From: JBNJGB01 sp051747385
GTDB taxonomy: Bacteria > Myxococcota_A > UBA9042 > PHBI01 > JACKFB01
Length of the DNA: 64,000 nt
Reading direction: 5' to 3'
Assembly (NCBI GenBank): GCA_051747385.1
Contig: JBNJGB010000012.1
Span: 1 to 64,000 of the forward strand
Shown: piece by piece, positions 45,725-57,800 of the stretch
Layout of the letters: every line of letters begins with the position of its first letter
How positions within the stretch are numbered: position 1 is the stretch's first letter
Translations under genes and position numbers: made by a program
The notes under the pieces: generated by a model
Seen by the model: the letters and a program-made list of their open reading frames with translations, nothing else
Database searches by the model: none
Told to the model about the DNA's origin: nothing

Positions 45725-46351
45725 ATGACCGACAAGCGCAGAGAGCGAGAGGCCGCCTTCGTCCGGCGCGGCTTCGTGGAGTCCGCCGCGCACGTGTTCG
45801 CGCGGAAGGGCTTCCACGGGGCCACCATGGACGAGATCGCGCGCACGGCGGGCTACTCGCCGGCCGCCATCTACCGCTACTTCTCCAGCAAGGACGAGCT
45901 CTTCCACGCGCTGGTCCGCCAGGTCGCCGAGGCCTTCCTGGGGCAGTTCGAGGAGGAGCCGCCGGTGGCCCTGTCCTTCGAGGATCGCCTGCGCTGGTTC
46001 CTCACGCGGCACTTCCGCCTCGCCGAGGATCACCGGGACTTCTTCGTGGCCTTCATGGCTCAGCGCGTGGTCTTCGACTGGGAGATCCGCAGCGAGCTCG
46101 GCGAGCAGGCCTACCGGTTCTACCTGGACTTCCTCGACGCCCTGGCCGGCCTCACCCGCCTGGGCATCGAGGAGGGCGTCCTGCAGGACTGCGACCCCCA
46201 CGAGCTGGCCGCCGCCCTGTCCGGGCTCATGCGGGGCTTCAACTTCCAGTGGCTCTACGACGAGGACGCGCCGCCCCTCACGTCGAACGTGGATCGGATC
46301 GTGGACCTGTTCCTGCACGGCGCGGCGCGTCCGGAGGAGGAGACCGCATGA
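45725..46351 (+). CDS. TetR family regulator of the RND operon
   Basis: 208 residues from ATG 45725 with GAGG 5 bases before it. The helix-turn-helix is textbook: GFVESAAHVFARKGFHGATMDEIARTAGYSPAAIYRYFSSKDEL (helices 1-4). The ligand-binding part is helical and contains the usual long middle region. It overlaps the channel gene (ATGA), so regulator and pump are one transcript. Confidence 0.9.
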   Translation: MTDKRREREAAFVRRGFVESAAHVFARKGFHGATMDEIARTAGYSPAAIYRYFSSKDELFHALVRQVAEAFLGQFEEEPPVALSFEDRLRWFLTRHFRLAEDHRDFFVAFMAQRVVFDWEIRSELGEQAYRFYLDFLDALAGLTRLGIEEGVLQDCDPHELAAALSGLMRGFNFQWLYDEDAPPLTSNVDRIVDLFLHGAARPEEETA

Positions 46352-47772
46352 CGCGCTCAGTCGCAGCCACGCTCTTCGTCTGCGCCACCCTGGCCTTCGG
46401 GACGGCCCCATCGATGGCCGCCCCCCGCACCGTGACCCTCGACGAGGCCCTCCGGAAGGCCGGCGAGCAGGGCTCGCGCGTCCGGGCCGCGGACGCCGGC
46501 ATCGAGGCCGCCCGGGCACAGCGGAAGGAGGGCCGCGCGCGCTTCCTGCCCATCCTGCGCACCGAGGGCAACCTCCAGGTCTGGGACGACGCCGTGGACG
46601 TGGCCTTCGCCGAGGGGAGCGACGCCGCCGCCCAGCTCCCGCCGCCGGAGACTCCGTACGAGGCCGCCGTGGCGGGCCTCGTCGGCGGCCTGTCGGAGCC
46701 CACGCGCATCCGCGATCAGGTCACGGCCGACCTCACCGTCTCCGTGATCCAGCCTCTCGACGAGCTGTTCATCCTGCGGCCCACCTACGACACCCTCGAC
46801 CTGGGCGTGGAGCGCGCCCGCCTGGGCCGGAAGCAGGCCTCCCGGGAGTCGGAGCTCCGCGCCGCGAGCGCGTTCTTCCAGTTCCACCAGGCCCGGGCCC
46901 TCGCGGACTCGGCGCGTCAGTCGGTCGAGGAGCTGCGGGCCCAGCTCGAGCGGCTGGAGGCCCTGGTCGCCGGCGGCGTGGCGAAGGGCTCCGACCGGCT
47001 GCGCCTCCGCGTTGCCGTGGCGGCGGCCCGGCAGGACGAGCTGAGCGCCAGGAACCGGATCGAGCTGGCCCGCTCCGCCCTCGCGACGGCGATGAACCTG
47101 CCGCCGGAGGCCCCCATCGAGCCCGACGCCCTCGACGATCCGCGCTGCGCGCCGGCGCTGACCGACCTGGAGACCCTCTACCAGCGCGCCCGGAAGCAGC
47201 GCGAGGAGCTGGCCGACCTGCGATCCGCGACCGAGCAGGCCGAGCTGGCCATCCCGGCCGCGAAGGCGGAGCTGGCCCCCGACGTGGCCGCCGTCGCCTC
47301 CTACACGCACCTCGAGGGGCAGAGCCTCGCCGCGCAGGACGCCGCCTTCGTCGGCCTGACCCTGTCCTGGAACGTCTGGGACTGGGGTGCCAGCTACCAG
47401 GGCGTCCAGGCCGCCCGCGCCCGGGTCCGGCAGGCCACCGCCGGGCAGGAGGCGGCCGAGGATGGCGTGCTCCTGCAGGTCAAGCGCGCCCGCCTGGACC
47501 TCCAGACCGCGGTGGACTCCCTGGAGCTGGCCGGGCTGGCCGCGAAGGAGGCCGCGGAGAGCTTCCGGGTCGTCTCCAGCCGCTACGAGGCCGGCGACGC
47601 CAACACCACGGACGTCCTGACGGCCGAGACCGCCCTGGCCGAGGCCCGCAACCGCCGCGTCGTCGCCCGCTATCAGTGCCTCGTGGCCCACGCCGAGCTG
47701 CGCTCCGCCGTGGGCGATCCCCTCACCGCCGAGAACCTCGTCTTCCATGGAGGCGACGATGTCCGCCCGTAG
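46348..47772 (+). CDS. TolC-type outer membrane efflux channel
   Basis: 474 residues. A cleavable signal (MTRSVAATLFVCATLAFGTAPSMAA) precedes two repeats of the outer-membrane efflux protein fold, with TLDEALRKAGEQGSRVRAADAG at the start and LTLSWNVWDWGASYQGVQAARARV in the second half. Helical coiled-coil segments alternate with short strands as in TolC/OprM. It would form the exit duct of the pump encoded next. Confidence 0.9.
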   Translation: MTRSVAATLFVCATLAFGTAPSMAAPRTVTLDEALRKAGEQGSRVRAADAGIEAARAQRKEGRARFLPILRTEGNLQVWDDAVDVAFAEGSDAAAQLPPPETPYEAAVAGLVGGLSEPTRIRDQVTADLTVSVIQPLDELFILRPTYDTLDLGVERARLGRKQASRESELRAASAFFQFHQARALADSARQSVEELRAQLERLEALVAGGVAKGSDRLRLRVAVAAARQDELSARNRIELARSALATAMNLPPEAPIEPDALDDPRCAPALTDLETLYQRARKQREELADLRSATEQAELAIPAAKAELAPDVAAVASYTHLEGQSLAAQDAAFVGLTLSWNVWDWGASYQGVQAARARVRQATAGQEAAEDGVLLQVKRARLDLQTAVDSLELAGLAAKEAAESFRVVSSRYEAGDANTTDVLTAETALAEARNRRVVARYQCLVAHAELRSAVGDPLTAENLVFHGGDDVRP

Positions 47773-48735
47773 CACCGCCCTGCTGCTCGCCCCGCTGCTG
47801 CTGCTCGTCGGCTGCCGACAGCAGGAGGGCGCCGTGAAGCTGCCCGACGAGCCGACGCCCGTCGAGGTCGAGACCGAGCCGCCCCGCTCCGCCGCCACGG
47901 CGACGGGCGAGGGCGGGCCCGACGAGGCCCGGGGGCACGTGGTCTTCACCGGCAGCACCGAGCCCCACCGCCGCAGCACGCTGTCGCCCGAGGTCTCCGG
48001 CCGGGTGGCCGAGGTGAAGGTCCGGGAGGGCGACGCCGTCGAGGAGGGCCAGGTCCTGGTCCTCTTCGACCTCGAGTCCCTGAAGCTGGGCGTCCGCCAG
48101 GCCCGCGCCGCCCTGGACATGGCGCGCGTGCAGCTCTGGACGGCCCGCATCGAGGCGGAGCGCATGGAGCAGCTCCTCGGAGACGAGGCGGTGGCCGAGC
48201 GCCAGTTCGACCTGGCCGACGCCCAGCGCCGGACCGCGACGGTCGGGGTCGAGCAGGCGAAGGTCGCCCGGGACCAGGCCGAGAAGGCCCTGTCGGACGC
48301 CGAGGTCGTGGCGCCCTACGACGCCGTCGTGACCCGGCGGCACATCTCGGAGGGGGAGTTCGCGTCCGCCGTGCCGGCCACGCCGCTGCTGACCCTGGAG
48401 GAGGTGTCGACCATCGACGCCCGCATCCAGATCCCGTCGGCGCGCATCCGGCAGGTGGCCGAGGGCACGCCGGTGCGCGTCCGGATCCCGTCGCTGGACT
48501 ACGAGGTGGACACGACGGTCACGCGGATCGTGCCATCGGTGAACCCGGCGACGCGCACCCAGTCCGTGCTGATCGAGCTGGACAACCCCGAGGGCCTCCT
48601 CCGGCCCGGCCTGTTCGTCGAGATGACGGTCCGCGGGCCGGCGGCCGTCGAGCCCGAGCCCGAGCCCGAGGTGGACGCCGAGGTGAAGGCAGAGGCGAAG
48701 GCAGAACCGGAGGCCGGCGCCGGGGAGGACGCCCG

Positions 48736-48739
<4 letters not shown>
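47759..48739 (+). CDS. RND membrane fusion (adaptor) lipoprotein
   Basis: 326 residues from ATG 47759 (GGAGG 5 bases upstream); an ATG 4 codons earlier is less likely. Lipobox LLLLVGC. HlyD-like parts follow in order: VVFTGSTEPHRRSTLSPEVSG (beta barrel start), VAEVKVREGDAVEEGQVLV (lipoyl half), a helical hairpin (about 95-165), the second lipoyl half with APYDAVVTRRHISEGEF, and a membrane-proximal barrel. The C-terminus is a Glu/Ala/Pro/Lys-rich tail. Overlaps the channel gene by 14 bases and the pump gene by 4. Confidence 0.9.
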
Positions 48740-51818
<3,079 letters not shown>

Positions 51819-51822
<4 letters not shown>

Positions 51823-52124
51823 GCGAACCCACCAAGATGGTCGTCCTGACCGGCGCGGACTTCGTGCTCGAGGCCATGCGAGACCTCATCGCCCGCTGCG
51901 GCGTCGAGCACTACACGGAGTTCCCGCACGCACTCGGGGCCGGCCCCTCCGGCGGCAGGCACCTGGAGACCCGCGCCCACCCGGGCGCCTCCGCCGTCCT
52001 CTTCACGACGGTGCCCGCGCCCGACGCCGAGCGCATCCTGGACGCCGTGGTCCGCCACAACGCCTCCACCAGCGCCACGGAGCACGTCCGCGCCATGCTC
52101 CTGGACGTGGAGCGGATGGTCTGA
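51819..52124 (+). CDS. PII-like small protein at the end of the RND operon
   Basis: 101 residues with ATGA overlap to the pump gene. The compact alpha-beta pattern KMVVLTGADFVLEAMRDLIARCG, then HYTEFPHALGAG and ASAVLFTTVPAPDAERILDAVVRHN fits the PII/ferredoxin-like superfamily of small proteins (for example DUF3240) found beside RND pumps. Members may sense a metal or nucleotide and tune the pump. It lacks a clear T-loop. Confidence 0.6.
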
Positions 52125-52160
52125 GCGTCCACGAATTCGCCGGTCCGCCGGACGCGTCGA

Positions 52161-52182
52161 CCACCCGACGTCGTTCGGGTGG
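52161..52182. terminator. Terminator hairpin between convergent operons
   Basis: CCACCCGA-cgtcgt-TCGGGTGG, an 8-bp perfect stem with a 6-base loop midway between the RND operon end (52124) and the sterol operon end (52210). It lacks a long T run on either side, so it may act with Rho. Confidence 0.6.
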
Positions 52183-52209
52183 ACCTCCTCGACGAGGAGC
52201 GATGCGCCC

Positions 52210-53670
52210 CTACCGCACGTACCGGTAGTACTCCAGGCCGATGTCCTGGTGGGACGGGTCGTCGGACTCGCCGACGCGCTCGACCACGAAGCCGGTGGGC
52301 GTGGCGTCCACGTCCGCGTGGCGGCCGTCGTGGAGGGCCTCGTACTGGGCCTGCGTCAGGTCGATGGGGTCGGCCAGGGCGTCCGCGAAGCCAATGCGGC
52401 GGGCGGCTTCCTTCCAGCCGGGGACCAGGCGCGTGGGGATGGCCTCGGCGGCGTCCCCGGAGCCGTAGCCCACGAGGAGGAACGGGGCGTCGTCCAGGGA
52501 CAGGCCCTCGACGGCGGCGTGCTCCAGGCCGGCGGCGATCCAGGCCGGCAGGGCCGCGGTGTAGAGGTTGCCCAGGTCGCGCATGGCGTCCGCGCCCAGG
52601 GACATCTTCTCGGCCTGGAAGGTCTCGAAGGCGTCGGACTTCCGGTAGGCGCGGGCCACGTTGGAGATGGCCGGGTGGGGGTCCTCGCCGCCCTGCCCGT
52701 CCACGAAGCGGGCGTACAGGTCGGGCTCCGTCGAGGTCTCGGCGAGGACGGCGTCGAAGTCCTCGCCCGCTGCCTCGCAGAGGGCGCGCAGGTCGTCGTG
52801 GTCCTCGGGGTTCCGGGCGAGGCCCCAGACGTGCATGGCCGCCATCGCCTGCACCGGCATCATGTGGTACGGCCGGTGGAAGAACAGCCCCTCGAGGGAG
52901 TCGTACAGCGCCCGCGGCGTGGTCTCCAGGCGGTCGACGAGGTCGTCGGCGGCCCGGATGGTCGCGTCCAGGTAGCAGTAGGTCGAGTACCGCCCGTTGA
53001 AGACCGGGAAGTCGTGCAGGCGCGAGGCGCCGGGCTCGTAGCCGTCCATGAAGTGGCGGCGCACCGGCTTGCGGAAGTCGCCGCCCCGGTAGTCCGCGGA
53101 GCTTCCGGCGTGGGCGAGGTCCACGGCCATGAGCTTCGGCTCGGCCTCGAGGAGCATCGCGACCGCGCCGGCGCCCTGGGTCTGCTCGCCGGACGAGCCC
53201 CGGGCGTACTCGGCGATGTCGCCGCAGACCACGATGGCCTTCTTGTCCCGGCCGTCGTGGCCCAGGTAGCGCGTGGCGGCCTTGAGCGCGTAGATGCCGC
53301 CGAGGCACGCGTGCTTGAACTCGGGCACCTCGCAGCTCCGGGCCAGGCGCGGCTCGCCGAGCTCCTCCAGGGCGCGGTCCACCATGCCCTTCACGATGAT
53401 GGCGCCGGCGGAGTTGTCGGTGCTGGACTCCGTGCCGAAGCCCAGGAAGCCCACGTCGCGCGGGTCGATCTCGTAGGCCTCGACGAGGCGCAGGACCGCG
53501 TTGGCCGCCATGGTGTAGATGGACTCGCGCGGGCCGGGGATGCGGAAGCTGCGGCCGACCACCTTGCGGATCTTGGGCCAGGGCTTGTCGTTCCAGTCAC
53601 ACCAGTCCTCGAGGTTCACGCGGAGGGGCGGGACGTAGACGGAGAGTCCGCTGAGTCCGGGCTGGGTCAT
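52210..53670 (-). CDS. mvaS: Hydroxymethylglutaryl-CoA synthase
   Basis: 486 residues from ATG 53670, with AGGAG 7 bases upstream; a frame extending to 53814 runs into the repeat and lacks a ribosome site. Catalytic features: Glu81 in GFGTESSTDNSAG, the acyl-Cys122 in FKHACLGGIYALKA, and a His in FFHRPYHMMP. It condenses acetoacetyl-CoA and acetyl-CoA to HMG-CoA, the first committed step of the mevalonate route. It is the last gene of the sterol operon, separated from the methyltransferase gene by 214 bases that contain an inverted repeat, so it may also have its own promoter. Confidence 0.9.
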   Translation of the reverse strand: MTQPGLSGLSVYVPPLRVNLEDWCDWNDKPWPKIRKVVGRSFRIPGPRESIYTMAANAVLRLVEAYEIDPRDVGFLGFGTESSTDNSAGAIIVKGMVDRALEELGEPRLARSCEVPEFKHACLGGIYALKAATRYLGHDGRDKKAIVVCGDIAEYARGSSGEQTQGAGAVAMLLEAEPKLMAVDLAHAGSSADYRGGDFRKPVRRHFMDGYEPGASRLHDFPVFNGRYSTYCYLDATIRAADDLVDRLETTPRALYDSLEGLFFHRPYHMMPVQAMAAMHVWGLARNPEDHDDLRALCEAAGEDFDAVLAETSTEPDLYARFVDGQGGEDPHPAISNVARAYRKSDAFETFQAEKMSLGADAMRDLGNLYTAALPAWIAAGLEHAAVEGLSLDDAPFLLVGYGSGDAAEAIPTRLVPGWKEAARRIGFADALADPIDLTQAQYEALHDGRHADVDATPTGFVVERVGESDDPSHQDIGLEYYRYVR

Positions 53671-53703
53671 GAGCTGGCTCCTGGGGTCGGGGATCGGAGG
53701 AAG

Positions 53704-53866
53704 ATGGGCTCGCGCAAAGGCGCGAAGACGCCGAGGGAAACCGGGCACCGGGGACGCATCGGCGGACGGAGCCACGATCGATGTGGCTCGGCCGTCCGGA
53801 GACGAGTCCGGCATGCCCGTTCATGGGCCTGCGCCTTTGCGCCTTGGCGGCCTGGCGCGAGATTGT
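53704..53866. repeat. Intergenic repeat with opposed arms (copy 2)
   Basis: Left arm gctcgcgcaaaggcgcgaag (from about 53708) and right arm gcgcctttgcgccttggcgg (from about 53831) face each other about 95 bases apart and would pair imperfectly. The units resemble those at 29376-29420. Located between SMT and HMG-CoA synthase genes. Confidence 0.6.
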
Positions 53867-53884
53867 CGACTTGGAAGAGGAGTC

Positions 53885-54880
53885 CTACTCGGGCTTGCGG
53901 ACCCGGAAGTAGTACATGGGCGTGAAGATGCCGGTGCGGCCGCCCTCCACGAGGGAGTCGGCGGCGGCGTTCAGGAAGGAGGAGACGGCCGTCGTGCCCT
54001 CCGGGGCGATGCGGAGGCGCTCCATCACGCGGGTGGCGACGTTGGTGACGCTGCGACCCACGGGCGTCCGCGGGATGCTGGACAGGGTCCGCTCCTCGCC
54101 GGTCAGGGGGAGATACCAGGGCGTCGACGGGTGGCACTCCAGGGCGCGGTCGCGGGCGTCGATCAGCTCGAAGCCGGCCTCGCGCAGCGCCTCGTCCACC
54201 TCGTGGGTGCGGGCGATGTCCGGGAGGGCGTCGCCCTCCTCGATGCCCTTCTTGATGCGCCGGTGCTCCGCGTCGCCGGCGTCGAAGCGGTCCGTCAGGC
54301 ACCACTCGTAGCCCACGAACTCGGCGCCGGGCTTCATCACCCGCAGGAGCTCGCGGAACAGCGCCACCTTGTCGGGCGCGTGACAGCTCGCCTCGATGGT
54401 GTAGGCGCCGTCGAAGGCGCCGTCCTCGAAGGGCAGGCTCATGAAGTCGGCCTTCACGAACGAGCACAGGCCGTCCACGCCGGCCTTCCGGTTGTGCTTC
54501 TCACCCTTTTCGATCTGGTAGGCGTTGTTGTTGACGCCGACCACCTCGCACCCGGCGGTGCGGGCGAAGGTCCGCATGGGGCCGCCGACGCCGCAGCCGA
54601 CGTCGACGATGCGCATGCCGGGGCGGGCGCCCATGGACTCCACCAGGAAGCGCTCGTGGGCGGCGGTGGCCTCCTTGAACGACTCGCCGGGGCGGCGCAC
54701 GGAGAAGTGGAACGACTGGCCCCAGCCGAACTCGTAGAAGTCCGTGACCAGGTCGTAGTAGTGGTTGATCATGGTGGCGTACGCGGACTTCCGCTTGTCC
54801 AGGTCGCCGCCGGTGGCCTCGTCGTGGAAGCCAAGGTACTCGTCCGCGGTGGCCTGGGTGCTTTGTCGTCGGATCCTCAC
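53885..54880 (-). CDS. Sterol C-24 methyltransferase (ERG6/SMT family)
   Basis: 331 residues from a GTG at 54880 preceded by GGAGGACCTC; the frame continues upstream only as the shadow of the cyclase gene. The sterol-binding region NHYYDLVTDFYEFGWGQSFHF (residues 39-59), the SAM motif IVDVGCGVGGP (91-101), AYTIEASCHAPDK (159-171) and GYEWCLTDRFD (190-200) are the conserved regions of plant and fungal SMTs. It should add a methyl to C-24 of the sterol side chain using SAM. Its start overlaps the stop of the epoxidase-cyclase fusion (GTGA), so their translation is coupled. The C-terminus (about 265-331) contains the SMT-type domain ending in MYYFRVRKPE. Confidence 0.92.
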   Translation of the reverse strand: MRIRRQSTQATADEYLGFHDEATGGDLDKRKSAYATMINHYYDLVTDFYEFGWGQSFHFSVRRPGESFKEATAAHERFLVESMGARPGMRIVDVGCGVGGPMRTFARTAGCEVVGVNNNAYQIEKGEKHNRKAGVDGLCSFVKADFMSLPFEDGAFDGAYTIEASCHAPDKVALFRELLRVMKPGAEFVGYEWCLTDRFDAGDAEHRRIKKGIEEGDALPDIARTHEVDEALREAGFELIDARDRALECHPSTPWYLPLTGEERTLSSIPRTPVGRSVTNVATRVMERLRIAPEGTTAVSSFLNAAADSLVEGGRTGIFTPMYYFRVRKPE

Positions 54881-57800
54881 GAGGTCCTCCTCCGTCCCGC
54901 CACGGGGCGCCGGTCCTGCTGCGAGCCGTCGAGGCGCACCCTGCGCCGCGTCTCGAACAGGGCCAGGGCCCACACGGGGAAGTAGCGTCGATAGTGTTCG
55001 TACTCGAGCAGGGCGGTGTGGAAGAACACGCCCGCCATGTCCTGTCGGGGCCACTCGCCGTCGTCGCCCTGCATCGCGGCCAGCCAGCGCGCGCCACGGT
55101 CCAGGGCCGACCAGTCGGGCTCGTGGGCGGCGAGCAGCGCGCTCAGCGCCCAGGCCGTCTGGATGACCTGGCTCTCCTCGTGCTCCACGTACTCTCCCCG
55201 CAGGCACGTGGAGTGGTGCTCCCCCCAGCCCCCGTCCGGTCGCTGGCGCTCCAGCAGCCAGGCGCAGGCCTTGCGGAGCGCCGGGTCCGTCACCGGAGCG
55301 CCCGCCGCGCGGAGGCCGCGGATCCCGAAGAGCGTCCCGTAGACGAAGCTCACGCCCCACACGCCGGGCCAGGAGCCGTCGGGCCGCTGGGCCCTGCGGA
55401 GCCAGGCCGCCGCGGAAGCCACCGCAGCCCCCGCCGCGTCCGACAGCGCCCCCGTACGATGCTGCCGGAATGCGGCGAGGGCCGCGATGCACGAGGCCGT
55501 GCACTCCACGTAGGAGTGCTCGGTCATGGAGTCGCCGAACATCTCGGCGGGGTTCATCCACTCGAGGGTCATCGCGGTCTTCCGCGCCTCGTAGCTGCCG
55601 AACCCGCCCTCGGCGTTCTGGGTGCGGAGGATGAAGCGCGCGGCGTCGTCCACCTGCGCGGCCACCTCCGGATCGTCCGTGTCGAGATGCTCGACCGACA
55701 GCAGGGCCTCCAGGGCCTCCGCGGTGCAGTCGCTCACCGGCCAGCCGTGCCAGTCCCCGGCGAAGCACCAGCCGCCCTTCGGGTCGACGCGGTGGTGCTC
55801 GGCGTAGCCCTCGAAGGTCCTGCGGATCTGCTGGCTGCGCAGGAAGCCGGTGCCCCGCCGCAGCCCGTCGGACACGTCCACGTGGGGCGCCGCGGCGGTC
55901 AGGGTCTGGACGGCGAAGGCCGTGTCCCACGAGGCGCTCCGTGCCCCGGCGATGCGCGTGCCGTCCTCGTCGTCCTCGCGGATCCAGCCCTCGAACCGCT
56001 GGAGGCCGCGCTGGAGGTCCAGGTCGGTCGGGTCGTGGAGCCACAGGGCGACCAGGTTCAGCAGCCCGCTCACCGGCGAGATGCTGGTGTGATCCGTGGT
56101 GCGAAGCTCCCAGCGGATGCGCTCCCGCAGGTCGGCGAGCAGATCGGCGCGGGCCTCCGGGTCGTGGAGCTTCTCGGCCACCGCCGACGCCCGATACATC
56201 AGCTTCAGCGCCGCGCTGTGGGGCGTGTGCAGCTCCTCCGGCCGGACCGTGTTCTTCGCGGCGGCCCAGTCCACCCGGTCCCAGCCCTGCGGGAACAGCT
56301 CGTGGCGCAGCGCGAGCGTCGTCGGGGTGAGCGGCGCCCGGTGACGGCTCGCGTAGACGGTCGCCATGGCCAGGTAGATGAGCCGCGTGTGGCAGTAGTA
56401 GTTGCCGGGGTGCAGCGGCAGGCTCTCGGGCAGGCGCCAGACCTCCGGCAACACGGCGTTCACGCCCTCCCACTCGTACAGCCCGACCAGGGCGAGCCAG
56501 AGCTTGCCCCAGGACGGGACGCCCACCGCGCCGCCCTCGCGCTCGATGAAGTCCCGCGCCCGGGCGACCAGCGGGTCGTCCGCGGCGACGCCCAGAAGCC
56601 GCGCGGCCGCGTAGACCAGCGTCGTCGTGAAGAGGTAGGCGTCGGAGTGCGCGTGGAGGCCCCAGGCGCCGTCCTCCAGGCGCGTGCGCTCGAACTGCAG
56701 CAGCAGCCGGCGGCGGCGCTCCGCGGGGATGGCCCGTCCCATCGCGTGGCAGGCGAGGACGTACTGGGCGGGGAGCATCGGGCACCAGACGACCTCGCCC
56801 TCCCAGGAGCCGTCGTCGCGCTGGTGCTCGAGGAGCGACTCCACGCCCCGGGCCAGGGCATCGGGCGGAGAGCTCTCGGCGACGGAGGGGAGTCGATCGC
56901 GCGAGAGCTCGACGACCTCGGCCGATGGCCGCGAGGCGTGGAGCGCTCTCTCGAACGCACCGTCCTCCGCCATCGCCCGCAGGTTCGCGGTCGCGGTGGG
57001 AGGACGGAGGTGCAGGATGCCGGCCGTGAGCCAGCCCATGCGGCCCAGGAGGTCCCGGGTCACCTGCAGGGCGTGGCCCCAGTCGCCGCCGGACAGGGCA
57101 TGGCGCCCCAGCTCGTCGACGGCGTATCGGACGGCCTTGGTGAACGACCCGCCGAAGGCGCGGAGGCGCCGGTCCTGGCACGCAAGGTAGTCCATGGTGC
57201 GGCGGCGCTCGGCCGGCATCTCCCGCCACATCCGGTAGACGGCGCGCCGGATGGCCACCGCCTCGTCGGCCTGGTCCGCGAAGACCTCGTACAGCGCCAC
57301 GGCGAGCATCTCGGGCGCGCGGGTGTCGCGGCGCCGCTGGAGGCTCCAGGTGCGGAAGCTGCGCGCCTCCGCCAGCGTCTCCGCGTCTCCGAAGCCCAGG
57401 GTCATCCCGGCCGCGGTGAGCGGGTGGTAGTGCCCGCAGGCGTCCCCCACGAGCACCATGCCCGGGCGGCCGCGATACAGCCTCGGGCGCACCTGGTTGG
57501 CGGCCCACAGGACCTGCTTGTCCAGCAGGGCCTGGCGGAAGGCCGGACGCAGGGGCTCGGGGAGGACCGGCGTGAAGGCGTCGTGGAGCCAGGCGAGCTT
57601 GTCCCGCGTCCGCGCCTGGTCGCGGGGCACGTCGATGCACAGCCGGATGAGATCCGGGCCGATGCGATAGGCGAGCACCGGGCCGGGTCCGCCCAGGAAG
57701 ACGTGCCCGAAGCCCTCGTGGGTCAGCTCCGCGCCGCGCAGGAGCACGCCGGCCATGCGCGAGCACGTCGTGTGGTCCACCGGCAGCCCCAGCGTCTCGC

